Origin: Pelecanus crispus
Lineage: Eukaryota > Chordata > Aves > Pelecaniformes > Pelecanidae
Assembly: GCF_030463565.1 (NCBI RefSeq)
Contig: NC_134643.1
Location: 41,950,221-42,014,220, forward strand
Direction: 5' to 3'
Length of the DNA stretch: 64,000 nucleotides
Shown: piece by piece, positions 53,747 to 64,000 of the stretch
How positions within the stretch are numbered: the stretch's first letter is position 1
How the letters are laid out: each line of letters begins with the position of its first letter
The notes under the pieces: generated by a model
Told to the model about the DNA's origin: nothing
The model's database searches: none
The model's input: only the letters and a program-made list of their open reading frames with translations
Program-made: the position numbers and the translations under genes

Positions 53747-56278
53747 GTTGCAGCCTGATAGCAAAGAGTCATTTTGCTTTTCCATCTTGAATAATGATAT
53801 GCTTATTGTTATGCAATGATAGTTTGCAAAAGAACAAGGGAGAAGGGCCTGAGAAGGATGTCTGGTAGACTAGGCAACTAGCTAGAAAGTGGTCATGTAT
53901 CTCATGGAGTAAATAGTTCTGTGGGACTGAGAGCTCTCTGAAACACTCCTGCCTTCTTGACAGTGAGGCACGTGGTGACTGGGACACCAAGAGCAGCATG
54001 GTAGGACAGGAGACCCAGGAAGAGTCCTGTGGGACCCGTTGATCGTTCACCAAAGAAACTTAGAGCAGAAACTCCTTTCCTGTGTCTGGTGGAAGAAGAA
54101 GGGAGCTGCACTGAACACGTCTCCATCAAAGGAAAGTAAAGTCTCAGTGCTAAGCCTGAGAAGTCTCAAGCTTGACTTTAAGGCACCTCTGAGAGAAGAC
54201 TTCTCTGGGAAACAAAGAGAACAAGCCTCGTGGTTGTGTGAGAAGTATCACTTAGGATTAATTTCAAACTCAGGGGTGCAATTCAGAGGGACTGATACCA
54301 AGCTGTGTTTGGGAGTAATGGATGATTCCCAAGGATTGGAGTGGTCCTAAGGCCAGATAAGAAACAAATGTATTGAATTTTAATGCTCTAAATAGATGAC
54401 AAGTTGAAGATCAGTCCCTTGCCCTAGTCCCTTGCCCTGTATGAATGGCACTCTTTCAATGACTTTTACACACATGCTCTGGTACCAGTGATGTTTTCCA
54501 ACAAAATTTTATTAACTGGAAATGTAAGCATTAACTGATGTCCAACAGTAATGCAAATGGGATTTATCTTTCAATTCTTTACCTAGCTGACAGTTCTTCC
54601 AGGTAATCCTGTGCTGCTCCCTGTTCTGGCTGCACAGCAGGAGTGAAAGCTTTTCATTTTGGGCTTGTTTCACAGCCTTTGAAGGCTATCTTTTCCTCTG
54701 TTAGGGTGCTTCTTGGGAAATAAAAAAATTCAAGATTTAAAATATCTTTCTTTAAAGACAAATATATTATGTTTCTAACCATTCTCCCATTGGCATACAA
54801 TGTTTCTCTGTAAAGCTGTTTTTCAGAATTACCTATATATTGTTTTTGCTGTGTACCTGTATATTTGCAAAATGATGGACCTATCTGCATGTACATTTTA
54901 AAGTCTACATTTGAAGACTATATGAGCTTCCTTTCTTCATTCTAATCTCTTCCTTTTGAATGGCATGTTGAGTAGGGCTGGGCACAATTCTAGATCCAAA
55001 GATCAGGAATGTTTTAAAGCTAGGATTTTAGTCAGGTCACTGTTTTTCCATGTTTTTTGCACAAGGTTTATCCAGAACTCCATGATGCTTCTATAAGCAT
55101 TCAGGTTCCATTGAGCTTCAGGGGTGTTCAAGTATTTGCTGGTCAACGATTTTTTAAAATTGTACCTTTCTTGTACCTCTTGTCTTCTCTAAGTCTTGTC
55201 TCCAAAGCCCTAGCTGCTGATTTGCTAAGGGAATAATGGAAAATAGCTATGTCTTTGGTCAGGTTTTGAGCTACAACTCCCTAGTACAAACACTGATTAC
55301 CTTAGCACAGGTCTGGCAACAATAACCAGTCCTAACAAATTAAATAATCTTTATCTAGATTTAAATGTTTAAGAAAATCAGTCTAGAAGTAATTCAACAT
55401 TTCCTGGATATTTTCACAGTTCTGTCCCTTTCAAAAATTTATTCTGAGTTTCTCTGTGTTAGCCTGTCCCCTGCTAAGTGATCCTTTTCTCCCATCCTTC
55501 TTCTGAAAGGCACTTTTGCCATTATTTACAGTTGTAGTTCCATGTTTGGCAAAGCAATTCTGATTTTGTGTATAGATACACAAACCCACCGTGTTAAACT
55601 CCTTCTCCTCTCGCAGGGGGTGTACAGTAGCTGTTCCTCACTGCTCACATCTTATGTGGAGTCTGCATCTTGGTATTCTCCAGTTCCCAGTGTTTCTATT
55701 CTTATTGAGTGACTGTACAAACGAATACAGGAATGCTGGAAGCTGAAGAGAAAACACATAGAGGAGCACAGGTTAGATTGCAGTGAGCCTATAGAAACAC
55801 TGTAAAACTGTTAATTAGCATGTTTTTAGCAATGAAAACACAGAAAGGAGAAACTTTCAGTAGTAGTAGTATTACTGTAGTACTTTAAAAATCTCATAAA
55901 GGAACAAGATCCTGCTGTGCTAGATTCTTTAGCTTGGTCTCTAAGGCAATAAGCAAATTTGAATGGCAGTCTCTTGAACTGGCTTTCCCTTAAATAGCCA
56001 CATTTGTTAAAAAGCAGCCATTACCCCTCATTTGGGTCAGGAATAAACAAGATTTTTCAGCCACCTTCAGTGGAGAAAATGAAAAACACTTGTCTTGCTC
56101 AGAGTAGGATCTTCTGTAAGCATGTAGCACTGAGCGTGTCTCTAACCCTCATGCACTGGTTTTGGTCCCTCTTTCAGTCCTTCAGCTGAGAATCACGCTT
56201 CTCAGCTGATTGCAGGTGCCTCTGCAGTTGTGTTCCCGAGTCTGCCAAGAGGTCATATGCTCTGTCACAAAGCAAAAG
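53747..56278. other. Intergenic, no gene seen
   Basis: AT-rich spacer. It contains a perfect tandem 13-mer (AGTCCCTTGCCCT twice, 54413-54438). Short ORFs only; a TAG/GTA trinucleotide patch lies near 55859-55880. Confidence 0.45.
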
Positions 56279-56388
56279 TGACCCTGAGCAATCTGACACA
56301 ACTACTAAATTTGTCCCGCTTTGAGTAGCGAGGTGGACCAGACAATGTACAAAAGTTCCTTCCAACCTAAATTACTTTATGATCATAT
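56279..56388 (+). mobile_element. CR1 LINE 3' tail remnant
   Basis: ACCCTGAGCAATCTGAC, GAGGTGGACCAGACAATG, TTCCTTCCAACCTAAATTAC and TTTATGATCATATGA follow the CR1 3' UTR order. The match is short and diverged. Confidence 0.72.
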
Positions 56389-58675
56389 GAAAAATTAGGA
56401 CTCTATCCAGTCCCACTGACAATCAAATAGGTAAGAAACAACACACAGATACAGACAGAATAGGCAAGGAAACAATGAGACAGGGTAGTGGTCAGCACCA
56501 TCAGTGGTGGTCTTAGTTCATCAGCCATCTACTTGACACCAATTTTTGGGATACATTTTCTAGCAAAAAGGAGGAAAGGATTTAAAGAAGAAGAATGAGA
56601 CAGCTTGGTGTTACTTCTAAGGGAATTTTTGCCCTGCAGGAAGGTCGGCTTGAGGAAAAAGCCTTCCACACAACTTCTTGCATGAAAATTTTATAAATAA
56701 TAGGCACTGAGTCTAGCACTGAGTTGACCTGATGTGGCAGCTGAATCTTTGGCAGTGAGTGAGGGTGGGAGGTAATCTTTCTCAAAATGAGGAAGGGCGT
56801 TTTATGTTAGGCCCCGGAGAAGGCTGAGAGTTGGTAGATGGACAGGAGGAGTTAAATGAGAGGGTTAAAGTGATACAGGCTAGATGAATGATCTTTGCAA
56901 AAGCATTCTGCAGGAGTCTGAACAGATCAAAATGGTGTTGGTCAGTATCAGCAAACAATGTTACAAGAAAAAAATGTTAAGCAGTGTGGATAGACAGGAA
57001 AGGCTATGCTTTGGAGCTGTCGTACAAGAAAAAGTCTGCAAGGGAGCTAGCTATAATGTGAAAGAGACAGTCCAGAGAGATATCTAAGACTAAGGCATCA
57101 ACCAAGCTGTAGACCTTGGAGACAGATGGGTATTGATATTGAACAGAGAGATGGGTGCCAAGAGAGTCTGGAGGAGGATAAAACCATCTTGTCCGCTAGC
57201 TGCCTGCAGATGATAAAAAAAAGATTTCAATTTGGATCAAGACTAATGGCTGTAGTAGAAATAGAGCAGTGAGTCACGGGATAAATATGTATTTATTGAC
57301 ACAATTACCTACAAAGAGAGGGAGGCTTTGATTGAATATGCTAACGATCAAGTCCAAGAGATAGGAGAACTAGAAGATGGCAGTCATACTGGTGAAGAAA
57401 GCAGATTTCAAGGAGTCCATTGTAGATTGTGATATAGGCTAACGAAGCTGAGATGGGAACCTTAATTCTGAGCTTCTCCTAGGAAAGGAACTTTGAAAGA
57501 AACCTTGACAAAGCAGTTTCAATGGAGTGCCTGAATGAGAGTATGCAATGGAGCCAAGGGAAGGAAGGCCCCAGTGTTCACTGCAGACTTCAGGGAGTTA
57601 AGAGATGAAAAGGAAGTGGAGAGAGGAGTGGGATTACACATCGGTGTGTAACTAATGTATGATTATATTGCAAGAAGAAAGAAATAAAAGTAAGTAATAA
57701 GAAAGGGAAAGGATGAAAATGAATGCATGGGAGAACAAACGAGATGAAACCAGTGCAGGTGTGGAAGGTAGCAAATGACAATTTCACCTCTCAAAGCACT
57801 TCATTTATGGTGATGCATTTTTAATGCCTTCTTCCTTATAGTCACCTTAACACTCAGTTGTGCTCTTACTAAATTCAAAGGGGCCACCGTAGCGATGATG
57901 TCCATTTTTGATACGCCTGTACAGCTTTCCAGACCTAGGTATTACTACAAGGACTTGTGTTCCGACTGCAGTCTTATTTTCTCATCTTTATGCATGTTTA
58001 TACACAGAGAGTTACAACAGGCTCTTGTAACTTTGAAGGAAATCAGTATTTGTATTGAGACTTAGTGAATCTGGTTTTCCATGGTAAAAAGTACAGTATG
58101 GGTGTTAATCTAGCCCAATGAGTTTTTGAGAAGTCAGAAGCAAATTATGCTGTTTTATGAGAGACAAAAGACCAAATTGCCTTTGCTCCTACAGAGTAGC
58201 AAATCGCTTCCCTGTGAGCGTCTCATTCATCTGTGTCAAACAGTACCTGGGGTGACATACTGTTTGCTCAAATTTTATGGTAAGGTTTTGGAATATAACA
58301 AATGTCTTAAAGAACATTTTTACTTATGTCTCTCAGCAGGATCAAATGTGGCAGACATTAAGAGAAAGCCAATTTTTTTTATATTTAAGCAGTACCATGC
58401 ACTATATGATTTTCTAAGGAAAGAAGACCAATCAAAACCTGTTGACATCTGCTGGAGAATTCTTTCAAACTTCATAAATCTGTACATGTACAAATGCTGA
58501 ATATTTGCTAACGCTGATGACATTGTAATTAAGATTTGGCTTTATCCCATAATGAATATGAATGTGTTATGTGCTGAAAGCCATCATCTTGAGAGTGGTG
58601 TGTTTTTCACTAACAGCAAAAATCAGGCCCGTGGGCTAATACTTAATGGTGCCTATGGGCCACTATTTCCTTGAT
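56389..58675. other. Intergenic, no gene seen
   Basis: A purine-rich region (56,800-57,780) followed by an AT-rich region with a 124-codon ORF at 58126-58500 that matches no family I know and has no promoter or splice context. Confidence 0.4.
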
Positions 58676-58785
58676 AGAATCATACAATCATTGAGGTTGG
58701 AAAAGACCTTTAAGATCATCCAGTCCAACCATTAATGTAACACTACCAAGTCCACCACTAAACCAATTAAGGGTAGAGTAATAAC
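58676..58785 (-). mobile_element. CR1 LINE 3' end fragment
   Basis: On the + strand, AGAATCATACAATCATTGAGG, then GGTTGGAAAAGACCTTTAAG, ATCATCCAGTCCAACCATTA and CACTACCAAGTCCACC. This is nearly the reverse complement of the 3' UTR of the CR1 at 6104-7001, so both belong to the same CR1 subfamily. Confidence 0.9.
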
Positions 58786-58841
58786 AGATTTTATGTTTCC
58801 TGGCTTGGTGGATGGATTATTTTTTAATGAAAGTTAAAACT

Positions 58842-58922
58842 AGGAATCACTAAGGTTGGAAAGGATCTCTTAAGATTGTCAGTCCAACCATCAACCCAAC
58901 ACCACCATGCCCACTAAACCAT
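58842..58922 (-). mobile_element. Second CR1 3' end fragment
   Basis: AATCACTAAGGTTGGAAAGG, ATCTCTTAAGATTGTCAGTCC and CATCAACCCAACACCACC mark another reverse-oriented CR1 3' end 57 bases after the previous one. Its subfamily differs (ATCAACCCAACACCACCATG). Confidence 0.85.
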
Positions 58923-59602
58923 GATACTTAGATCGTGCAACAGCAGGAAGAGAAAGAAAACAACTAGACAGAATACAGTGTGTTTTAATCAGATTTTCAA
59001 TAGTCCTCAAATTGTAACGACGGTCTCAGGTGGCTCAGAAAAATCTTTAAGGGTGAGGGAAAAGTCCCCTCTTTTCTCCTTACTGCCATACTTGCACGCT
59101 CTAGCTGGGTCACCATGGCTCTCACCGCTGTGAAGGCCGGATGCCTTCGCAAGCTGGCGCAGGGGCAGCTGCGTTGGCTCTTCCTGTAGCCCCGCTCCTG
59201 GACAAATGTTCCAGGGCTGCCTTGCCCTTCACCGTCCCCTCAGCCCCACTACTCCCCTGTCAACTGTGCGGGGGGCACAACGGGCAGCGCGACGCCCAGC
59301 CAAGGGTGGGCCGGGCCGGGCACAGGCCGCGGGGCCTGCCCGCCCACCCCAGCGGCAAGCCGCTTCCCCGCCGCTGGGCACCGGCCGGTCTCGCTGAGAG
59401 CTGCGTGCGGGGGATTCAAAATGAGCGAAAAGACCAAGGAAAAAGAGCGCAGCCTTGGGGGGGAGGCAAAAAAAGAAAAAAAAAAAAAGACATAAACCCG
59501 CCATTTTCTCCTCTTTCCTGCCGGCGCCCTGTGAGGAGTAGCGGCGCAGGCCTCCGCGCGGCGGGGGCGGGGCTCTCCCGTCTCGCCCCGCCCCCCGTGA
59601 CA

Positions 59603-59660
59603 TGAGCCCCGCCCCCGTGGTCGGAGCCCCGCCCCCCGTGGTCGGAGCCCCGCCCCCCAG
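59603..59660. repeat. About 21-bp GC-box tandem repeat
   Basis: The unit GAGCCCCGCCCCCCGTGGTC occurs twice with small length differences and a third time in part. Every unit carries a CCCCGCCCC GC box. Confidence 0.75.
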
Positions 59661-59864
59661 AGGGGCACGGCCGTTCCCCGCGTCGCCGCCGCCGCCGCCG
59701 CCGCCGCGCCCTTCCCTGCCCGGGCGGGGGCGCCTCCGCCCGAGTCCGAGTGCGCCTGCGCCGCCCCGCCCCGCCCCGGCCGCCCAGGGGCTGACGGGGG
59801 TTGTTGTGGAGCGGCGGGGAAGCACGTGAAGAGCGCAACGTCATCATAAACACTCGTAGGCAAC

Positions 59865-59888
59865 ATGGCGGCGCCTCCGAGCGGCAAG
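59865..59888 (+). CDS. TBC1D15: TBC1D15 first coding exon (partial gene)
   Basis: TBC1D15 is a Rab GTPase-activating protein of the TBC family; family members stimulate GTP hydrolysis by Rab proteins, and TBC1D15 has been linked to Rab7 and mitochondria. Only the first exon is here: ATG GCG GCG CCT CCG AGC GGC AAG, giving MAAPPSGK, with donor AAG|GTAACG in phase 0. From memory, mammalian TBC1D15 also begins with an Ala-rich MAA... segment ending SGK just before IIYEQEG, so the exon end matches. The call also rests on position: RAB21 is followed by TBC1D15 on the same strand in mammals. I did not find exon 2 before 64000. The start is the first AUG and overlaps a YY1-type site. The exon is short, so other identities cannot be excluded from it alone. 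Confidence 0.75.
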
Positions 59889-62839
59889 GTAACGGGGGCG
59901 GGCTGGGCCCGGGTCCTGCGCGGGCGGCGGTGGCTGCCGTCCCCTCCCCTCGGCGGCCCCGCTGCGTCCGGCGCTGGGGTCGCCCCCGCTGGCGGGAGCC
60001 GCGGGAAGGGGCGGCCGGGCCCCCTGCGTGGCCGGGCGGGGGCCTTTGCTCCCCGCGGTGCGCGGGTGCGGGGTCTCCTCACGGGGCCGCGGGGCCCGGG
60101 CCCACCGCTGCGGACGCGGGCCCTGCCGCCCTCGGGCGGGCCTGGCGGTGGCAGGAGGCCGTGCGCCCTGCGCGCCGCTTTGCGTGGGGCGCGGGAGGGG
60201 GTCGCGGCCGGCGGCTGGGACTTGGGCCCTGCCCGGGGCGGCTGCGGCGGCACCTCGCAGTGCCTCCCGCCCGGGCCGGGCCGGGCCGCGGCCCGCGCCG
60301 CCCCAGCTCGCCTCCGGGCTGCGCGGAGAGCCGGCCCCGGTGTAGGAAGAGGCCGCTCTCCGCCGGAGGCGGGCAGCCCCGGGGCCGGGGGTTGGCCTCC
60401 GCAGAGCAGGCTCTGAGGCTGAGCTGGAGGAACGAGACTTGTCCCGTCTACGTGGCCGTGTGTCCCTGAGGTGCTCGTAGACGTTACTGGCCTTTCTCCG
60501 TGCCTGCGCGCTGGTAGCGTGCGGGTGCCTGCCCCGGGCTGGATACAAGTGCTTGGCAGTTGGATACTTTGGTAATGTAAAGATTTTCACATGCTGCCTG
60601 TCCTTGCCGAGTGTTCTTGGATGAAACAGCAGAGCTTGACAAGGGTTCAAACATCAGTCCTGGTTTGAGGTCACAGGTAGGAAAGTATTGGCAACCATCT
60701 CTGCCTCCCTCCCCCTCACCAGCAGATCCGAGTTGTGTCCATATGGTTTTACTGTAGAAATATTTTTATTCCGTGAATTTGTCTTCTGAAAGTGTTACTT
60801 TGTAGTGCCAGGCTCCTGAGCACCTGGATCTTCTATCTAGGATTTAAAATTTCCGTGTAGTGTCTGACTGTATGTAGCCAGGGTTAGAGTGTGGTAGTCT
60901 TCAGTTTCACTTTTCCAGCATATGGCAGCAAATGATTATTTCAGCTCATGCTGATCTCTGCCTAAGAGAACATATGTAATTAGCCACGTCTATGCTTCTC
61001 AGAGAGTGCTGAGGAATGCCTTTAGCTAGCAGGAAAATTCAGTAGAGAACTCGCTTGTGCCAGTTTGCCGTATCCCTTTCAACCAGAACTGGTGGAGCAG
61101 GCAATTTGTTCAGCTGGAGTTACTACAACTTAAAAATAAAGTTCTTTACTGCTGTTAGGTGCTGTAAATGTAAAGATAGCCGTACTGTCCTCCCAGCTGT
61201 TTCTAGCTATGCACATCTAGTTTTCACATATACAGAGAAAAGTTACTCCTCTGGTTTTGTCCATTTTAAGCTCAGTCCAGCAGTTTATTGGATGATGGTA
61301 AATATTTTCACTTTGCAGCTTTTTTTTTTTCCCCCCACATAGGTTTTTATCAGGATCTTCTTCAGAAAGTTTTTCCTGAAAGCAGCTATATTATCATAGT
61401 GTATATAAGAGGCTAAAACTATTGTGGATTAGTTGTTTTTAAATTTGCTATGTATTCGTTGTTCCTTTAAAAAAGAAGTCTGTTTGCTTGAGGCTAAATG
61501 TCTAAGATGTTGCAAAACTCCATTTCAGTTATTCCATGTCCACAGTACTAATGCAACCTGTTAACGCAACTTCTAATTCAGTAACATTCTTTGCGGTGTC
61601 TCTTTTGATACAGAGAGAAAAAAACAAGAGTTGTGGTTTGTCAAACTTTGTGAAGTGGCTGGGCTGGTTTGAAGTTTCACTGCTCTCAGTAGGAGCAGTT
61701 CCATCCTTCTCTAGATCTCCCCACCTGCGAGTTGCACTTCTGCTTGCTTGGATACTGTACTCATCCGCTCTCTCAGTGATTTGACTTAGCAAGCTGAAAT
61801 AATACAAAAAACTGTGTGTGCTTATTTTTGGCTGGGTTAGCTTTCTGTTGGTCTAGGGAGCACAGTGGATCACAAATTGTTCCTTTGGATGGCAGTAGGT
61901 TTTTAGAAGGGCTCACAAACTAGTGAAACTTCACTCCAGGTGGAATGAACACAGTGTAAGTGTGTTTAGCGTGTATAGACCCAGCATCGTCACTTAAGGC
62001 ATTTTGTACTTCAGTGTGTTCCCAAGCTATGGGTGTCCTAAGTTAATTACAGTTTTCCTTCTGGCTGTGCAGTGTTGTAATGAGGTGTTTCAGGTGGTAG
62101 ATATCTTGGAGAGTAGTAGGCATTAGTTTGTGGGGTGCTTTAGTCTCATTTGGCAGATCTTATCACATGAAAGTAATGTATTTTAATGTATATGTTCTTT
62201 TCTGCAAAATACTACACAAAGTAATTCCCATGGAATGTGCATGGCAATATATTAAGCAGCTGGGATAGCCTGCATTGTCTCAGCTTTCATGAAATCTTAA
62301 GCAAACCATATACGGTTGTGGTTTCTACTATATTTTTACCCTGTTTGTCTTCCCCTTCCCTATCACTTTTTTTTTTATTTCCCAGACATCATTAATATCA
62401 GTGGATTCACAACTCAGCTATTTTATATTGTCTCTGGCTTCTACTCCATACATTAGTGGGGTGTGAATTATAAATTTGGTTACCTCATGTAACTGTATGC
62501 ACAACTGTACTTGGATTTTTGCCCTGTTTGTTTTTTCTTACTGTTTCATATCTCAAAAGGTTTGTTTCAGTGGTTTTCTCTATATGGTTAACTTGGTTCC
62601 AGAAAATTTAAGTTAATGCTGTTGAGTTCTAGAGTCATGTCTCGTTCTTTATTAATAGACAATCTGCATTAGACCAGCGTGAGCTTCAGTTTTTGCCCTT
62701 TCTTAGAGTTGCCAGGTTTTTCTGCAAGTAACTTGGCAGTAAGGTCTTTAGTTTTCAGTGCTTTTGACTTTATGCATGAAAGAAGGTATATTTTATCTCT
62801 TTTTGTTGTTTAACAAATAGTTTGTTTTCCTTATTTCAG

Positions 62840-62892
62840 AGAACTGACTCTGGACTCTACCCTTATAACAGAAAACCATGTTAGGAAATGAG
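62840..62892 (+). other. Possible alternative exon in TBC1D15 intron 1
   Basis: A pyrimidine tract and CAG acceptor (62837-62839) and a GAG|GTAAAA donor (62893) bound a 53-base segment. It holds ATG at 62878 with A at -3 and reads MLGNE to the donor in phase 0, the same phase as exon 1. Read on from exon 1 it would meet TAG at 62882-62884. Use as an exon is unproven. Confidence 0.2.
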
Positions 62893-63133
62893 GTAAAAAG
62901 TTGTGTATGGGGAGAAGTACGAACTTCCATTTTAGTCTGTTGGTGTATAGGCTATTATTACAGCTGGTCTAAAGACAGTAGTGATTTTTGGTTTATGCTC
63001 TTGGAGTTCAGACTATCTTCAGCACATGGGCTGTTAGATCTTTCTCAAGTTACCAATTGGAACATGGGCTGTCAGAGAAGTTATTTTTCACTTGCCTGTG
63101 CGCTTGCTCTTGAAGTTAAAGACTCAGAGCTTT

Positions 63134-63171
63134 AACTGGCCAAACATCTAAGCTCAGATATTTGGCCAGTT
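63134..63171. repeat. Strong inverted repeat (16-bp arms)
   Basis: AACTGGCCAAACATCT (63134-63149) and AGATATTTGGCCAGTT (63156-63171) pair at 15 of 16 positions, with a G-U wobble possible at the other on one strand. The loop is AAGCTC. GCT/AGC outside the arms could extend the stem. Confidence 0.8.
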
Positions 63172-64000
63172 CAGCAACTAGAAGTGTTCGAGTAGCACTG
63201 TAGCTACTGCTAAACAATATCATAAATGCTGTAGTTTTGGGGATGGAGTGTGTGTTTGCTGTTGAGGTGGTTTGTGGGTTTGGTTTTTTTTTTATAGCTA
63301 GGACCAGCAAAGAGATTTAAAATATGGTCTGTTAAAATTAGCTTTGCATTCTTCAGGTAGTTTGTTGGCACAGATATAGCGGATTGTTTTAGATGTATAT
63401 ATATTCTGTGGTGTAGGCAGTGTCTTACTGCACCTTCTACTAGTTAAATTTGGGGGCACAGACTCCTATACTATACATTTTTGTGCCATTATATTAAGCA
63501 CTTGGTTTAAACTCTTTGTTATAACTTTGTTAGCCTTTATCATTTACTATGTACAGAATCATAATTCTTTCTGAATATATTGTACTTCAAGTGTTCTCTT
63601 TGTGAACAGAAGCCTTTACCTGCCTCTGCCTCTTTTGAATTTAGTTGAGGTTTCATTATGCTTGAATGTAAAGCAGTTCACTGATAATTCTGAAATGTCT
63701 GTATATTCTGTTTTCTATTCATTAAGGATTTCTCTTGCAGAAGTTTTCACAGTAGAAACAGTGTGTTACCAGCTCAAGCTCTTACTTTTGGTACCCTGGG
63801 TAGACTTGTATTTTCACTAATATCTCACTATAGTTGCATAAGTAGCAGAAATACTTTGTGGTTTAAGAAATCTTCAGTGCACCTAAGACAGAACTTGGAA
63901 AAACTTACTGTTGTCAAGCAGGAAACCTTTCTTATGATATGTGGTTCCTGGTGTTGTGAGCTTTCTCATATTTGTCATGACAACAATATTTGTGGGATTT

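Larger units (their letters stand above)
59140..60540 (+). promoter_or_regulatory. TBC1D15: CpG-island promoter of TBC1D15
   Basis: A dense CpG island spanning the first coding exon. It contains GC-box tandem repeats (59603-59660), a CCG repeat (59685-59708), an NRF1-like TGCGCCTGCGCC (59751-59762), an E-box CACGTG (59823-59828), a CRE-half AACGTCATCA (59837-59846) and a YY1-type CAACATGGCGGC (59861-59872) overlapping the start codon. There is no TATA box. The YY1 site at the start and the NRF1 site fit a housekeeping promoter with transcription starting shortly before 59865. An A-rich tract at 59467-59490 interrupts the upstream part. Confidence 0.83.
59889..64000 (+). other. TBC1D15: TBC1D15 intron 1 (partial)
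   Basis: The intron begins in the CpG island and continues AT-rich to the window end. It contains a T-rich tract before 61330, an exon-like segment at 62840-62892 and a hairpin at 63134-63171. No repeat family was recognised, and no segment coding the expected IIYEQEG start of exon 2 was seen. Confidence 0.7.

Noticed and set aside
58126-58500. 124-codon ORF as a gene
   Set aside because: No family resemblance, AT-rich composition, no promoter, splice or conservation evidence available.
46381-59100. A further gene between RAB21 and TBC1D15
   Set aside because: I found only CR1 pieces and short ORFs; mammals also have no gene recalled here.
59249-60253. Long minus-strand ORF (334 codons) across the TBC1D15 CpG island
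   Set aside because: Pro/Arg/Gly/Ala-rich translation typical of GC-rich sequence with few stop codons; overlaps GC-box repeats and the real first exon on the other strand, and has no domain.

Overview
This window comes from a bird nuclear genome. The bases for that are: long intron-split genes with CpG-island promoters; many CR1 LINE fragments, including 3' ends carrying the (ATTCTATG)n-type tail; and ERVL-type solo LTRs. From memory, the order TMEM19, RAB21, TBC1D15 on one strand matches human chromosome 12q and the matching block of avian chromosome 1. I cannot name the species. LTRs of this type suggest a neoavian bird, but that is only an impression.

Layout: 1-2822 is the last intron of TMEM19. 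The last TMEM19 coding exon is 2823-2986, followed by an AT-rich 3' UTR with poly(A) signals up to about 4590. From about 4.6 to 31.4 kb lies a gene-poor interval with a good-quality CR1 3' fragment (+) at 6.1-7.0 kb, a short CR1 tail (-) at 7.54 kb, two solo LTRs in opposite orientation (8650-9214 and 12265-12830, each with a perfect 5-bp target duplication), an old CR1 reverse-transcriptase fragment (-) at 16.9-18.5 kb, and a CR1 fragment (+) at 25.4-25.8 kb. A CpG island at about 31.4-32.5 kb drives RAB21. All seven of its coding exons are present (32229-43487) and encode an apparently intact 220-residue Rab GTPase. After its 3' UTR comes a second gene-poor interval (about 46.4-59.1 kb) with further CR1 remnants. 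A second CpG island (about 59.1-60.5 kb) contains the first coding exon of TBC1D15 (59865-59888). The rest of the window is intron 1 of that gene.

RAB21 is an early-endosomal GTPase. TBC1D15 belongs to the TBC Rab-GAP family, whose members act on Rab proteins, so two membrane-traffic genes lie side by side. TMEM19 is a multipass membrane protein of poorly known role. Nothing in the sequence shows that the three are co-regulated.

I found no operon, CRISPR array or obviously new gene system. The more unusual items are a minimal start-stop upstream ORF before RAB21, an exon-like segment in TBC1D15 intron 1 that could give an alternative N-terminus, an orphan exon-like ORF near 24.2 kb, a strong hairpin at 63.1 kb, and a perfect CRE palindrome kept in both solo LTRs.
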